Shown here piece after piece: positions 55,382 through 64,000 of a stretch of 64,000 bases of DNA. The stretch is taken from positions 1 through 64,000 of the forward strand of contig NZ_CANMDB010000011.1 of assembly GCF_947496515.1 (NCBI RefSeq). The letters are read 5' to 3'. This DNA comes from an uncultured Roseobacter sp. (GTDB taxonomy: Bacteria; Pseudomonadota; Alphaproteobacteria; Rhodobacterales; Rhodobacteraceae). Each line of letters begins with the position of its first letter. The stretch's first letter is position 1. The notes under the pieces were generated by a model. It was not told the DNA's origin, did no database searches, and saw only the letters and a list, made by a program, of their open reading frames with translations. A program made the position numbers and the translations under genes.

Positions 55382-56940
55382 GCCAAGATCTGAGCCCGCC
55401 CAAAGAGATGAACGGGGCCGAATCCGTCGTCCGCAGCCTGCATGGCGCCGGCGTGGAGGTCTGTTTTGCAAACCCCGGCACATCAGAGATGCAGTTTGTC
55501 GATGCGCTTGACCGCACGGGGCTGATGCGCTGCGTGCTGGGGCTGTTCGAGGGGGTTGTGACGGGGGCGGCGGATGGCTACGCGCGGATGGCGGGCAAAC
55601 CGGCGGTGACTCTGCTGCATCTGGCGCCGGGCCTGGCCAATGGCGGGGCCAACATGCACAACGCCCGGAAGGGGCGCTCGCCAATGGTCAACCTTGTGGG
55701 CGATCACGCGGTCCGGCACCGCGGCTATGACGCACCGCTGACCGCGGATGTGGAAGGTGCGGCGCGCCCCTTCTCCGACTGGGTGCGGACGGCCAGCAGT
55801 GCCGAAGGCTTTGCAGCGGATGCCATGGATGCCCTCGCTGCCGCGCAATCCTACCCCAACAAGGTGGCTACGCTGATCGCGCCAGCGGATCTCGGCTGGG
55901 ACCCGGGCGGCGTGGTCGCGCCGCCGCCCATGGCCGCGACGCCGGTACCGCCTGTGCCCGAAGATGTACGTAAAGCAGCCGAGATGCTCGGGCCGGAGAC
56001 GGTACTGCTGGTGAGCGGCAGTGTCCTGGCCGATCCGCAGGCGGTGGCCAGGCTGCACGGGATTGCCGCACAAACGGGCGCCCGGGTGCTCGCGCCCACG
56101 TCCAACCGCCGGTTTGACCGGGGTGCCGGGCGCGCGGGCATCGCCAAGGTGCCTTATCCGATTAACCTGGCACTTGAGACGCTGGCGCCTTTCACCCGCG
56201 CCGTGCTGATCGAGACGGTGCCGCCTGTGGCTTTCTTTGCGTATCCCGGACGCCCCAGCCTCTTGCTGCCCGAAGGCTGCGAGGTGCTCAACCTTGCGGG
56301 CACCGATGGCGATGGACCCGCCGCAGTGGCTGCACTGGCCACCGAGCTTGGGGCTACCCCTCACGTGCCCGAAGCGACCCTGCCGCCTGTGCCACAGCCC
56401 GGCCCGATCCGGCACGAGACCATCGCGGCGGCCATCGCCCATGCGCTGCCGGAGACTGCAATCGTGGTCGATGAAAGCATCACCGGCGGGCGCGACGTGT
56501 GGGGGGCCACGCAAGGCGCGGCGCCGCATAGCTGGATCTCGCTCACCGGCGGCGCCATCGGGGACGGCATTCCGCTGGCGCTCGGCGCTGCGGTGGCCTG
56601 CCCCGAGAGGCCGGTGCTGACCCTGCAGGCAGACGGCTCCGCCATGTACACCATTCAGGGGCTGTGGAGCCAGGCGCGTGAAGGGGCCAATGTCACCACG
56701 CTGATCTTTGCCAACCGCACCTACGAGATCCTTAAGACGGAGCTCTTCGCCGTGGGGGCCAACCCCGGGCGCTCCGCGCTCGATATGCTGGATCTCGACC
56801 GACCCAATATCGACTTTACCGCGCTGGCCAAGGGCATGGGCGTGCCTGCGGTGCGCGTGGAATGCGTGGCCGAATTGCAGCGCGCGCTGAGTGCGGCCAT
56901 GGCCGAACCCGGACCCATGCTGATCGAGGCACTGATGTAG
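55378..56940 (+). CDS. Thiamine pyrophosphate-dependent enzyme (acetolactate synthase-like)
   Basis: 520 residues in the three-domain TPP-enzyme layout. The N-terminal Pyr domain has the cofactor-activating glutamate E58 in 'LFEGVVTGAADGYARM'; the C-terminal domain has the metal/TPP motif starting ADGS at 418-421 with N446. It resembles acetolactate synthase large-subunit/benzoylformate decarboxylase relatives, but no small subunit is nearby and the route here is not branched-chain synthesis. It probably decarboxylates or carboligates a 2-oxo acid made by this cluster. ATGA overlap with the ATPase gene. Confidence 0.88.
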   Translation: MSQDLSPPKEMNGAESVVRSLHGAGVEVCFANPGTSEMQFVDALDRTGLMRCVLGLFEGVVTGAADGYARMAGKPAVTLLHLAPGLANGGANMHNARKGRSPMVNLVGDHAVRHRGYDAPLTADVEGAARPFSDWVRTASSAEGFAADAMDALAAAQSYPNKVATLIAPADLGWDPGGVVAPPPMAATPVPPVPEDVRKAAEMLGPETVLLVSGSVLADPQAVARLHGIAAQTGARVLAPTSNRRFDRGAGRAGIAKVPYPINLALETLAPFTRAVLIETVPPVAFFAYPGRPSLLLPEGCEVLNLAGTDGDGPAAVAALATELGATPHVPEATLPPVPQPGPIRHETIAAAIAHALPETAIVVDESITGGRDVWGATQGAAPHSWISLTGGAIGDGIPLALGAAVACPERPVLTLQADGSAMYTIQGLWSQAREGANVTTLIFANRTYEILKTELFAVGANPGRSALDMLDLDRPNIDFTALAKGMGVPAVRVECVAELQRALSAAMAEPGPMLIEALM

Positions 56941-56992
56941 CTGCGCCAACCCGGAATTTAAAACCAAGAAACCAACCAACACGGAGAGACTG

Positions 56993-57826
56993 ATGAGAAA
57001 GACACCCCTACTGACCGCCGCCCTGTTCTGCACCGCCACCGCCGCTTTTGCGCAGGACAAGACCTATACCGTCGCGCTTGACGGAACCTTTGCGCCCCAT
57101 GCCATGCCCTCCCTGTCGGGCGGTGTCGAAGGGTTCAACGTGGATCTGGCCAATGAAATTGGCGAGCGGCTGGGGGCCAAGATGGACATCGTCGCGACCC
57201 AGTGGTCCGGCATCCTGCCGGGGCTCGCGGCGGGGACCTATGATTTCGTTGTAGCACCCACGACCATCACCGAAGAACGGGCCGAAAACATCCTCTTTTC
57301 CGAAGGCTACCTGAACACCGATTTCGGGTTTGTGGTGAAGGAAGGCAGCGAGGAGATCACGGAGCTTGCCCAGCTCGATGGCAAGGTGATCGCAGTCAAC
57401 AAGGGCTCCGTCTATGACAGCTGGGCCACGGATCTGGCAGAAGAGATCGGCTGGACGGTGGAGAGCTACGGCACCAATGCCGATGCCGTACAGGCCGTCA
57501 TCTCGGGCCGTGCCCATGCCAATGTGGCAGGCAGCACGGCGTCGGCCTGGGCCGCGAAACAAAGCCCGCAACTGGCGTTGAGCTATGTCCATTCGACGGG
57601 TCTGGTCTGGGGCATGCCTTTCCGCACCGGTGACGAAGAGTTGCGCGCATCGGTCGAGAGCATCATCGAATGCATGAAGATCGACGGCACCATGGCCGAA
57701 CTCAGCGTCAAATGGTTCGGGGTGGAACCCGCGCCCGGCTCCGCCGCGGTCACGCCGCTGCCGGGCTTTGGTGAGCCGGGGTTCAAAGGTCACGTGGAGG
57801 GTGGGCACACACCGAGCTGCGGCTAA
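56993..57826 (+). CDS. Polar amino-acid-type ABC transporter substrate-binding protein
   Basis: 277 residues with a signal peptide (cleavage near AFA/QD, residue 20-21). '[15 protein letters not shown]', '[21 protein letters not shown]' and '[37 protein letters not shown]' are SBP_bac_3 features. It binds an amino acid or a relative such as an N-carbamoyl or cyclic derivative. The ATPase gene starts one base after its stop, with no hairpin between, unlike the other binding-protein genes here. Confidence 0.93.
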   Translation: MRKTPLLTAALFCTATAAFAQDKTYTVALDGTFAPHAMPSLSGGVEGFNVDLANEIGERLGAKMDIVATQWSGILPGLAAGTYDFVVAPTTITEERAENILFSEGYLNTDFGFVVKEGSEEITELAQLDGKVIAVNKGSVYDSWATDLAEEIGWTVESYGTNADAVQAVISGRAHANVAGSTASAWAAKQSPQLALSYVHSTGLVWGMPFRTGDEELRASVESIIECMKIDGTMAELSVKWFGVEPAPGSAAVTPLPGFGEPGFKGHVEGGHTPSCG

Positions 57827-57827
57827 G

Positions 57828-58583
57828 ATGAACGCCCCTTCTTCTCTGACGGTGCCTAGCCTGCGCATCGCGGGGCTCGACAAGTCCTTTGGCACGGATC
57901 CGGTGCTGACGGGCATCGATCTCAGCGTGGCACGCAGCGAGATGGTCTTTGTGCTGGGGCCTTCGGGCTCCGGCAAATCCACCATGCTGCGCTGCTGCAA
58001 CCGGCTGGAGGAGCCTGACAGCGGGTCGGTCTTTGTGGAGGGTGATCCGGTGACCGGGCCGGGGGTGGATCTCAACCGGATGCGTCAGCGGATCGGAATG
58101 GTGTTCCAGTCCTTCAACCTCTACCCGCATCTGACCGCTTTGGGGAATGTGACCCTGGCCCTGCGGCGGGTGCAGAAGATGCCGCGGGCGCAGGCCGATG
58201 ACGTGGGGCTGGAGGCGCTGGCGCTGGTCGGGCTGACCGACCGCGCACGGCACTATCCGGCGCAGCTGTCGGGCGGGCAACAGCAGCGGGTTGCCATCGC
58301 GCGCGCGCTGGCGCTGAAGCCCGCGGTGATGCTGTTTGATGAGCCCACATCGGCGCTGGACCCTGAGCTGGTCGGCGATGTGCTGGCGGTGATGCGCGAC
58401 ATGAAAGCGCGCGGCATGACCATGCTGGTGGTCAGCCATGAGATGGGCTTTGCCCGGGATGCCGCCGACCGCGTGGTGTTCATGGACGGCGGCCGGATCG
58501 TAGAGCAGGGCCTGCCAGAGCAGATCTTTGGCAACCCGCAACAGGAGCGCACGCGCGCCTTTCTCGCCCGGGTGCAGGGCTGA
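57828..58583 (+). CDS. Polar amino-acid-type ABC transporter ATP-binding protein
   Basis: 251 residues. Walker A '[20 protein letters not shown]' near 46, signature '[15 protein letters not shown]', Walker B '[19 protein letters not shown]', the GlnQ/HisP pattern. The start at 57828 gives a short leader before the domain. It drives the two permeases that follow. Confidence 0.94.
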   Translation: MNAPSSLTVPSLRIAGLDKSFGTDPVLTGIDLSVARSEMVFVLGPSGSGKSTMLRCCNRLEEPDSGSVFVEGDPVTGPGVDLNRMRQRIGMVFQSFNLYPHLTALGNVTLALRRVQKMPRAQADDVGLEALALVGLTDRARHYPAQLSGGQQQRVAIARALALKPAVMLFDEPTSALDPELVGDVLAVMRDMKARGMTMLVVSHEMGFARDAADRVVFMDGGRIVEQGLPEQIFGNPQQERTRAFLARVQG

Positions 58584-58589
58584 GCGGCG

Positions 58590-59264
58590 ATGGAGCGGTT
58601 CGTCGATACCTTCTTCAACGGTGCGGTGCTGATCCGTTACGCGCCCGCGATCCTCGAAGGGGCTGCGGTGACCGTGCTGCTTTCAGTGCTGATCGTGCTG
58701 AGCGGTGTTTTGCTGGGCGGGGTGCTGGCCTGCTTGCGTGCCTACCGGATCCGCGCGCTGTCGTTCATCATCGTGATCTACGCGGATGTGTGGCGGGCGC
58801 TGCCACCCTTGGTGCTGATCCTGCTGGGGTTCTTCGGGTTGCCCAACGTCGGCATGGTGCTGTCCTCTTTCATGGTGCTCTATCTGGTGCTGACGCTGGT
58901 GCTGGCAGCCTTTGCGGAGGAGATCATCTGGGCCGGCATCACAGCCACGCCCAGGGGCCAGTGGGAGGCCGCGCGCTCCACAGGGCTGTCGTTTACCGCC
59001 GCACTCGGCCATGTGGTGCTGCCGCAGGCGGTGCGCATGGTCATCCCGCCCCTGACCAACCGCGCCATTGCGATCACCAAGATGACAGCACTTGGCATGG
59101 TCATCGGCGTGCCCGACATCCTCGGGCAAGCCACGACAGCGCAGAGCTTTTCGGCCAATGCCTCGCCGCTGACGCTGGCCGCCATCACTTATGTCATTCT
59201 TTTTCTGCCGCTTGTCATCGCCTCGCGCTGGCTGGAAGCGCGGTTCACGCCGCCGGGGGTCTGA
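58590..59264 (+). CDS. Polar amino-acid-type ABC transporter permease
   Basis: 224 residues with about five membrane segments and the family's 'EAARSTGLSFTAALGHVVLPQAVRM' coupling loop. 'YADVWRALPPLVLILLGFF' is typical of HisMQ permeases. The partner permease starts three bases after its stop. Confidence 0.93.
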   Translation: MERFVDTFFNGAVLIRYAPAILEGAAVTVLLSVLIVLSGVLLGGVLACLRAYRIRALSFIIVIYADVWRALPPLVLILLGFFGLPNVGMVLSSFMVLYLVLTLVLAAFAEEIIWAGITATPRGQWEAARSTGLSFTAALGHVVLPQAVRMVIPPLTNRAIAITKMTALGMVIGVPDILGQATTAQSFSANASPLTLAAITYVILFLPLVIASRWLEARFTPPGV

Positions 59265-59267
59265 GGC

Positions 59268-59933
59268 ATGGAGGCGATGGTCGATCAGTTCTTCAACGTC
59301 GGGATCATGATCAAGGCATGGCCGCTGGTGATCAAGGGCCTCGGCATGACCCTGCTGATCTGTGTGGTCGTCATTCCGCTGGGCGCCATCGGTAGTCTGC
59401 TGGCAGCGCTCGGCGCGCTGTCGCCCAACCGGGCGCTGCGGTGGGCGTCGCTGGCCTTCATCGATCTGTTCCGCGCCTTGCCGCCGCTGGTGCTGCTGAT
59501 CTTCATCTACGCGGGTCTGCCGTTTGCGGGGATGAGCCTCACGCCTTTTGTCGCCGTGATCATCGGGTTTTTCCTCAACAATACCGCCTATTTCGCCGAG
59601 ATTTTTCGCGCGGGCCTTCTGTCGGTCCCGAAAGGTCAGCGGGAGGCTGCACGCTCCACCGGGCTGACACCTGCGCAAACGCTGATCTGGGTGACGCTGC
59701 CGCAGGCCACGCGCAATGTGCTTCCGGACCTGCTGTCCAATGTGGTGGAGGTGGTCAAGCTGACCTCGCTCGCCTCGGTGGTCAGCCTGGGCGAAATGCT
59801 GCACGCGGCGGGGCTGGTGCGGTCGATTACCTACAACGCGTCGCCGCTGGTGCTGGCGGCAGGGCTTTATCTCGCGCTGCTCTGGCCGCTGATCCGTTTG
59901 ATCAGCCGGTTTGAGCGGCGCCTGGCACATTGA
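59268..59933 (+). CDS. Polar amino-acid-type ABC transporter permease
   Basis: 221 residues with about five membrane segments, 'FIDLFRALPPLVLLIFIYAGLP' and the coupling loop 'EAARSTGLTPAQTLIWVTLPQATRN'. It forms a heterodimer with the preceding permease. The N-carbamoyl hydrolase gene starts 17 bases on, with its ribosome site in between. Confidence 0.93.
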   Translation: MEAMVDQFFNVGIMIKAWPLVIKGLGMTLLICVVVIPLGAIGSLLAALGALSPNRALRWASLAFIDLFRALPPLVLLIFIYAGLPFAGMSLTPFVAVIIGFFLNNTAYFAEIFRAGLLSVPKGQREAARSTGLTPAQTLIWVTLPQATRNVLPDLLSNVVEVVKLTSLASVVSLGEMLHAAGLVRSITYNASPLVLAAGLYLALLWPLIRLISRFERRLAH

Positions 59934-59950
59934 ACGAGGAGGAGGTTGGT

Positions 59951-60877
59951 ATGCGGGAAATCGTCATCGGGGGGGCTCAGCTGGGGCCCATTCAGAAGGC
60001 CGACAGCCGGGAGGAGGTGGTCGCGCGGATGATCAAGCTGCTGGACCGGGCGGCGGGCGCGGGCTGCGATCTGGTGGTCTTTCCGGAGCTGGCGCTGACC
60101 ACCTTCTTTCCCCGCTGGTGGATGGAGGACCAGACCGAGATCGACAGCTGGTTCGAGAGCGAAATGCCCGGCCCCGCCACGCGGCCGCTCTTTGACCGGG
60201 CGCGGGAGCATGGGATCGCTATCACCTTTGGCTACGCGGAAAAGACACCCCAAGGGCGCTATTTCAACACCTCCATCCTCACCGACCGGGCCGGGCAGAT
60301 CGTGGGCACCTACCGCAAGGTGCACTTGCCCGGACATTCGGACTACGACACCGAGCGCGCCTTTCAGCATCTGGAGAAACGCTATTTCGAACCCGGTGAT
60401 CTGGGCTTTCCGGTCTGGCGCAATTTGGATGCCTGGATGGGGATGTGTATCTGCAATGACCGCCGCTGGCCCGAGGTCTACCGGGAGATGGGACTACAGG
60501 GGGTGGAGCTGATCACGCTGGGCTACAACACGCCGTCCGTGAACAGTCAGGACAGCGCCGAAGGGCTGGCGCAGCGGCTCTACCATTCGGAGCTTTCAAT
60601 GACCGCCGGTGCCTATCAGAACGCCGCCTGGGTTGTGGGCGTGGCCAAGGCAGGGAATGAGGATGGTCACCCGCTGATGGGAGGCAGTATCATCTGTGAT
60701 CCCAACGGTTATGTGGTGGCGCGGGCCGAGAGTGAGGGCGACGAGCTGATCGTGCACGCCTGCGATATGGACCTGTGCCACTTCGGCAAGACGACGATCT
60801 TTGATTTTGCCCGCCACCGCCGGGTGGAGCACTACGGGCGCATCACGGCGCAGACGGGCGTGGTGTTGCCGGAATGA
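59951..60877 (+). CDS. N-carbamoyl-D-amino-acid hydrolase
   Basis: A 308-residue nitrilase-superfamily enzyme closely resembling Agrobacterium DCase (304 residues): 'VVFPELALTTFFPRW', 'FNTSIL', 'YRKVHLPGH', 'FQHLEKRYFEPGDLGFPV' and 'CICNDRRWPE'. The catalytic triad is E46, K123 and C168. It splits N-carbamoyl-D-amino acids to D-amino acid, CO2 and ammonia, the second step of hydantoin breakdown. The ATG at 59951 follows GGAGGAGG; a TTG at 59930 would include the ribosome site and was rejected. The matching hydantoinase is 1.6 kb downstream. Confidence 0.95.
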   Translation: MREIVIGGAQLGPIQKADSREEVVARMIKLLDRAAGAGCDLVVFPELALTTFFPRWWMEDQTEIDSWFESEMPGPATRPLFDRAREHGIAITFGYAEKTPQGRYFNTSILTDRAGQIVGTYRKVHLPGHSDYDTERAFQHLEKRYFEPGDLGFPVWRNLDAWMGMCICNDRRWPEVYREMGLQGVELITLGYNTPSVNSQDSAEGLAQRLYHSELSMTAGAYQNAAWVVGVAKAGNEDGHPLMGGSIICDPNGYVVARAESEGDELIVHACDMDLCHFGKTTIFDFARHRRVEHYGRITAQTGVVLPE

Positions 60878-61509
60878 TGGACGCATTTGATTTTGACGCA
60901 CTGACACCGGCGCAGCGTTACAAGCTGTTGACGGCGGTCGTGCTGCCACGACCTGTCGCCTGGGTCACGACGCAGAACGCCCAAGGCATCGTCAACGCCG
61001 CCCCCTATTCGTTCTTCAACGTGTTCGGGCAGGATCCGGCGCTGGTGATCCTCGGGCTGGAGCACCGTGTGGACGGCACGCCCAAGGACACCACCCTGAA
61101 CATCCGCGCCACCGGTGAATTCGTGGTCAATATCGCGACACCCGCGCTGAGCGAGGTTATGGTCGCGACAGCAGCATCCTACCCGGGCGATGTCTCCGAA
61201 GCGGCGGCTTTGGGGCTGTCCCTGGCGCCCTCGCGCCGTGTCGCGCCGCCGCGGCTGGCGGAGGTGCCGGTGGCCATCGAATGCAAGCTGCTCGACCGAT
61301 TGACCTATTCGCCAGAGCGCGACATCGTCGTCGGCAGAGCCGTGGGGCTCGCGGCACAGACGGGGCTGATCGACGAAGAGACGTACCGCGTGGATTGGCA
61401 GGGCGACTATCCGGTTGCGCGGCTCTTTGCGGATAAATACGCCCGGCTCGAAGAGATCGCACCGCGCAGCATCCCGCAGCTGTCCGACATGAAGGAAAAG
61501 ACATCGTGA
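60874..61509 (+). CDS. Flavin reductase family protein
   Basis: 211 residues. 'LLTAVVLPRPVAWVTTQNAQGIVNAAPYSFFNVFG' and 'DTTLNIRATGEFVVNIAT' match the longer flavin-reductase-like family, which binds FMN. No monooxygenase partner lies in the visible part of this run, so either the partner is beyond the window or the protein acts differently. ATGATG at the start overlaps the hydrolase stop; its stop overlaps the next GTG. Confidence 0.85.
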   Translation: MMDAFDFDALTPAQRYKLLTAVVLPRPVAWVTTQNAQGIVNAAPYSFFNVFGQDPALVILGLEHRVDGTPKDTTLNIRATGEFVVNIATPALSEVMVATAASYPGDVSEAAALGLSLAPSRRVAPPRLAEVPVAIECKLLDRLTYSPERDIVVGRAVGLAAQTGLIDEETYRVDWQGDYPVARLFADKYARLEEIAPRSIPQLSDMKEKTS

Positions 61510-62438
61510 CCCAACTGATCAACCGGAATTCGGAAGGTGTGTTTATCATTGCCGCCACCCCCTTTGACGACGCAGGGGCGCTGGATCTGGCCAGCACGGA
61601 CCGGATGGTGGATTTCTATCTCGACTGCGGCGTGACCGGCATGACCATCCTGGGGATCATGGGCGAAGCGCCCAAGATGGGCGGGGACGAGGCCATCCAG
61701 TTTGCCCGCCATGTGCTGGACCGGGTGGCAGGGCGCGTGCCCGTCATCGTGGGCGTCTCTGCCGCGGGGCTCGACAATATGGCGCGGCTGGCGGGCACGG
61801 TGATGGACGCAGGCGCCGGTGGTGTGATGGTGGCGCCGCAACCGGGCATGGTGACCGAGGCCAAGCTCGCAGCCTACGTCGGCCAAGTCTGCGCGGCGCT
61901 GCCCGATATTCCCATCTGCTTTCAGGATTACCCGCAGACCACCGGTGTTCAGGTCTCGGTCGAGACGATCCTGCGCCTTGCCACCGATCATCCCCAGATT
62001 GTCATGCTGAAACATGAGGATTGGCCGGGGCTGACCAAGCTCAGCCGTGTACGGGCGGAGACCGGGACAGATGCGGTCCCGCGCCTGTCGATCCTGACCG
62101 GCAATTCCGCGCTGTTCCTGCCGCAGGAGATGCAGCGCGGGGCGGATGGCGCCATGACCGGTTTTGCCTACCCGGAGATGCTCGTTCAGGTGGTCGCAAA
62201 GCACAAGGCGGGCGATGTGGACGGGGCGGAAGATCTCTTTGATGCCTACCTGCCGCTGGTGCGCTACGAGCAGCAGCTGGGCCTCGGCCTCGCCATCCGC
62301 AAGGAAACATTGCGCAGGCGCGGTGTGCTGGGCTCCGCCAAGGTGCGTGCACCGGGGCCTGCCATGACCGAGCTGGATCACGCAGAGCTGACCCGGCTGA
62401 TCGCGCGGCTGGAAAAACGACTGAAGGAGCTGAGCTGA
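61506..62438 (+). CDS. Dihydrodipicolinate synthase family aldolase/lyase
   Basis: A 310-residue (beta/alpha)8 class I aldolase from a GTG that overlaps the preceding stop. The Schiff-base lysine is K169 in 'IVMLKHEDW' and the proton-relay tyrosine Y142 in 'CFQDYPQ'. The usual GTTGE loop is 'GIMGE' (50-54), lacking the paired threonines of true DapA, so it is not lysine biosynthesis. Substrate is unknown; a 2-oxo acid or its aldol adduct is likely. Its stop overlaps the hydantoinase start. Confidence 0.88.
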   Translation: MTQLINRNSEGVFIIAATPFDDAGALDLASTDRMVDFYLDCGVTGMTILGIMGEAPKMGGDEAIQFARHVLDRVAGRVPVIVGVSAAGLDNMARLAGTVMDAGAGGVMVAPQPGMVTEAKLAAYVGQVCAALPDIPICFQDYPQTTGVQVSVETILRLATDHPQIVMLKHEDWPGLTKLSRVRAETGTDAVPRLSILTGNSALFLPQEMQRGADGAMTGFAYPEMLVQVVAKHKAGDVDGAEDLFDAYLPLVRYEQQLGLGLAIRKETLRRRGVLGSAKVRAPGPAMTELDHAELTRLIARLEKRLKELS

Positions 62439-63907
62439 TGCAAGGCGAGAGCATATTTGACACCGTGATCACCGGCGGAACGGTCGTGACCGCATCCGAT
62501 ACGTTCAACGCCGATATCGGTATCAGCGGCGGACAGATCACCGGGCTTGGCCTGGGATTGACCGGTCGCGACACCATCGACGCCACCGGCAAGCTTGTGC
62601 TGCCCGGCGGCATCGAGGCGCATTGCCACATCGCACAGGAATCCGCGACAGGGGGGATGACGTCGGACGATTATCGCAGCGGGTCGATCTCCGCGGCTTT
62701 CGGGGGGAACTCGTGTTTCGTGCCCTTCGCCGCACAGCATCGCGGGATGGGCGTGACGGAAACACTGGACCTTTATGACAGCCGCGCGGAGGGAAGCTCC
62801 GTCATTGACTACGGCTATCATCTGATCGTCGCCGACCCAACCGAGAAGGTGCTGACCGAGGAGTTGCCCGCGGCCTTCGCGCGGGGGGTGACCTCCTTCA
62901 AGGTCTTCATGACCTACGATTTGATGCGCGTGGATGATCGGCAGTTCCTCGACATTCTGACCGTGGCCAAAACCCACGGCGCGCTGACCATGGTGCACGC
63001 AGAAAACAACGGCATGATCTCCTGGATCTCCGACAGGCTGCTGGCCGCGGGCCACAGTGCGCCGCGCTACCATGCGCCCAGCCACCCGGCATTGGCCGAG
63101 GCGGAGGCGATCAACCGGGCGATTTCACTTGCGAAACTGGTGGATGCCGCCTTGCTGATCGTGCATGTTTCCACCCCCGAAGGCGCAGGGCTGGTCTCGG
63201 AGGCGCGCATGGCGGGGGCCAAGATCTTTGGCGAGACCTGCGCGCAATACCTGTTCCTGACCCGCGAGGATCTGGACCGTCCGGGGATGGAGGGTGCCAA
63301 GTTCATGTGCTCGCCCCCCTTGCGCGACGTGCCGACACAGGACGCGCTCTGGCGGCACCTGCAGGCCGGAACCTTCAGCGTCTTCTCCTCGGATCACGCG
63401 CCCTACCGCTTTGATGAGACGGGTAAATTGGCGAACGGGCCGGATGCCACATTCAAACAGATTGCCAATGGCATGCCGGGCATCGGGCTGCGCCTGCCGC
63501 TGTTGTTTTCCGAAGGTGTCGGCAAGGGGCGCATCACACTGCAGCAGTTCGCCGCCCTGTCATCGAGCAACGCGGCGCGTCTCTATGGTCTGGACCAAAA
63601 GGGCAGCATCGCCATCGGCATGGATGCGGATATCGCCATCTGGGACCCGGAGGAAACCCGCACGGTGACCGCCGAGGACCAGCACGACAACATGGACTAT
63701 ACGCCCTTTGAGGGGTGGCAGGTCACCGGCTGGCCGGTCACCGTGCTCACGCGCGGGCAACGGGTGATTGACGGTGGCAAGCTTCAGGTCGAGCCGGGAC
63801 ACGGGCGCTACGTGGCGCGCTCGCGGATTGATCTGACAGGTTATCCCGGCCACCGCGCGCCGGAGCTGGACCCGGCGACAAACTTCGGCGCGGAGATCGC
63901 GCCATGA
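62438..63907 (+). CDS. hydA: D-hydantoinase / dihydropyrimidinase
   Basis: A 489-residue amidohydrolase with the full binuclear metal site: H62 and H64 in 'EAHCHIA', carbamylated K155 in 'SFKVFMTYD', H187 in 'MVHAEN', H243 in 'IVHVST' and D319 in 'SSDHAPYRF'. Spacing matches D-hydantoinases. It opens 5-substituted hydantoins or dihydropyrimidines to N-carbamoyl amino acids, the substrate of the hydrolase at 59951. One-base TGATG overlap upstream, ATGA overlap with the racemase-like gene downstream. Dihydropyrimidine degradation is the alternative role, less likely beside a D-specific carbamoylase. Confidence 0.92.
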   Translation: MQGESIFDTVITGGTVVTASDTFNADIGISGGQITGLGLGLTGRDTIDATGKLVLPGGIEAHCHIAQESATGGMTSDDYRSGSISAAFGGNSCFVPFAAQHRGMGVTETLDLYDSRAEGSSVIDYGYHLIVADPTEKVLTEELPAAFARGVTSFKVFMTYDLMRVDDRQFLDILTVAKTHGALTMVHAENNGMISWISDRLLAAGHSAPRYHAPSHPALAEAEAINRAISLAKLVDAALLIVHVSTPEGAGLVSEARMAGAKIFGETCAQYLFLTREDLDRPGMEGAKFMCSPPLRDVPTQDALWRHLQAGTFSVFSSDHAPYRFDETGKLANGPDATFKQIANGMPGIGLRLPLLFSEGVGKGRITLQQFAALSSSNAARLYGLDQKGSIAIGMDADIAIWDPEETRTVTAEDQHDNMDYTPFEGWQVTGWPVTVLTRGQRVIDGGKLQVEPGHGRYVARSRIDLTGYPGHRAPELDPATNFGAEIAP

Positions 63908-64000
63908 GCGGACCCGTCGTCGTGATCAATCCAAATTCCAATCAGGCGGTGACGGATGGCCTGGCCACGGCGCTGGCGCCTTTCGATCTGCCCGGCGGGC
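63904..64000 (+). CDS. Hydantoin racemase-like protein (Asp/Glu racemase family), 5' part
   Basis: Only the first 32 codons are present. The opening 'VVVINPNSNQAVTDGLATAL' matches hydantoin racemases and related Asp/Glu racemase proteins ('INPN(S/T)...MT'). It starts inside the hydantoinase stop (ATGA). A racemase beside D-hydantoinase and D-carbamoylase would let both hydantoin enantiomers be used. The catalytic cysteines lie beyond the window end. Confidence 0.8.
   Translation, partial: MSGPVVVINPNSNQAVTDGLATALAPFDLPGG

Noticed and set aside
61506-62438. Lysine-pathway dapA
   Set aside because: The paired active-site threonines are missing and the context is catabolic.

Overview
The window reads as chromosome of a marine alphaproteobacterium of the Rhodobacteraceae/Roseobacter type. 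This is inferred from the high G+C content, tightly packed translationally coupled operons, two TRAP transporters, an aglEFGAK-type glucoside system, a type I secretion locus with an RTX protein, TamA/TamB, and genes for the marine compatible solute glucosylglycerol. No 16S or other taxonomic marker is present, so the assignment is provisional.

Layout. 1-347: the 3' end of a serine-recombinase gene running into the 3' half of a tRNA-Thr(UGU) gene on the opposite strand, probably the right edge of an integrated island lying to the left. 472-1347: a sulfotransferase-like protein with a degenerate P-loop. 1364-8914: a catabolic locus with GntR regulator and Gfo/Idh/MocA oxidoreductase on the minus strand, and divergently an LLM monooxygenase, aldo/keto reductase, flavin reductase and TRAP QMP transporter. 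9105-17202: a GH1 beta-glucosidase divergent from the binding protein, two permeases, GH13 alpha-glucosidase and ATPase of an alpha-glucoside system. 17371-29358: a DUF3307 membrane protein, then TolC, ABC and HlyD-type secretion genes, a convergent CHASE2 class III nucleotide cyclase, and, divergent from the cyclase, a 1264-residue FecR/cadherin-like/VWA/RTX protein that is the probable secretion substrate. 30058-33461: minus-strand operon gpsA, HAD phosphatase, ggpS for glucosylglycerol. 33821-39423: tamA-tamB. 39771-41735: acsA. 42006-46293: a second TRAP set convergent with pobA. 46699-64000: about 17 kb of same-strand, mostly overlapping genes: three amidohydrolase-superfamily enzymes, a peptide-type ABC transporter, a TPP enzyme, a polar amino-acid-type ABC transporter, N-carbamoyl-D-amino-acid hydrolase, flavin reductase, DapA-like aldolase, D-hydantoinase and the start of a hydantoin-racemase-like gene. 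The tail of this run is a clear hydantoin/N-carbamoyl amino acid pathway.

How the genes work together. Most of the window is import plus catabolism: each transporter sits with the enzymes expected to act on what it brings in. GC-rich hairpins follow four of the five binding-protein genes and probably stabilise or partly terminate those messages. The two cell-envelope loci (secretion/adhesin/cyclase and TamAB) and the osmolyte operon are separate units. The most unusual combination is a type I secretion substrate with an N-terminal FecR domain, encoded divergently from a CHASE2 cyclase. Large antisense reading frames are common in this GC-rich sequence and were treated as shadows. No CRISPR array, rRNA, complete insertion sequence or riboswitch was recognised.
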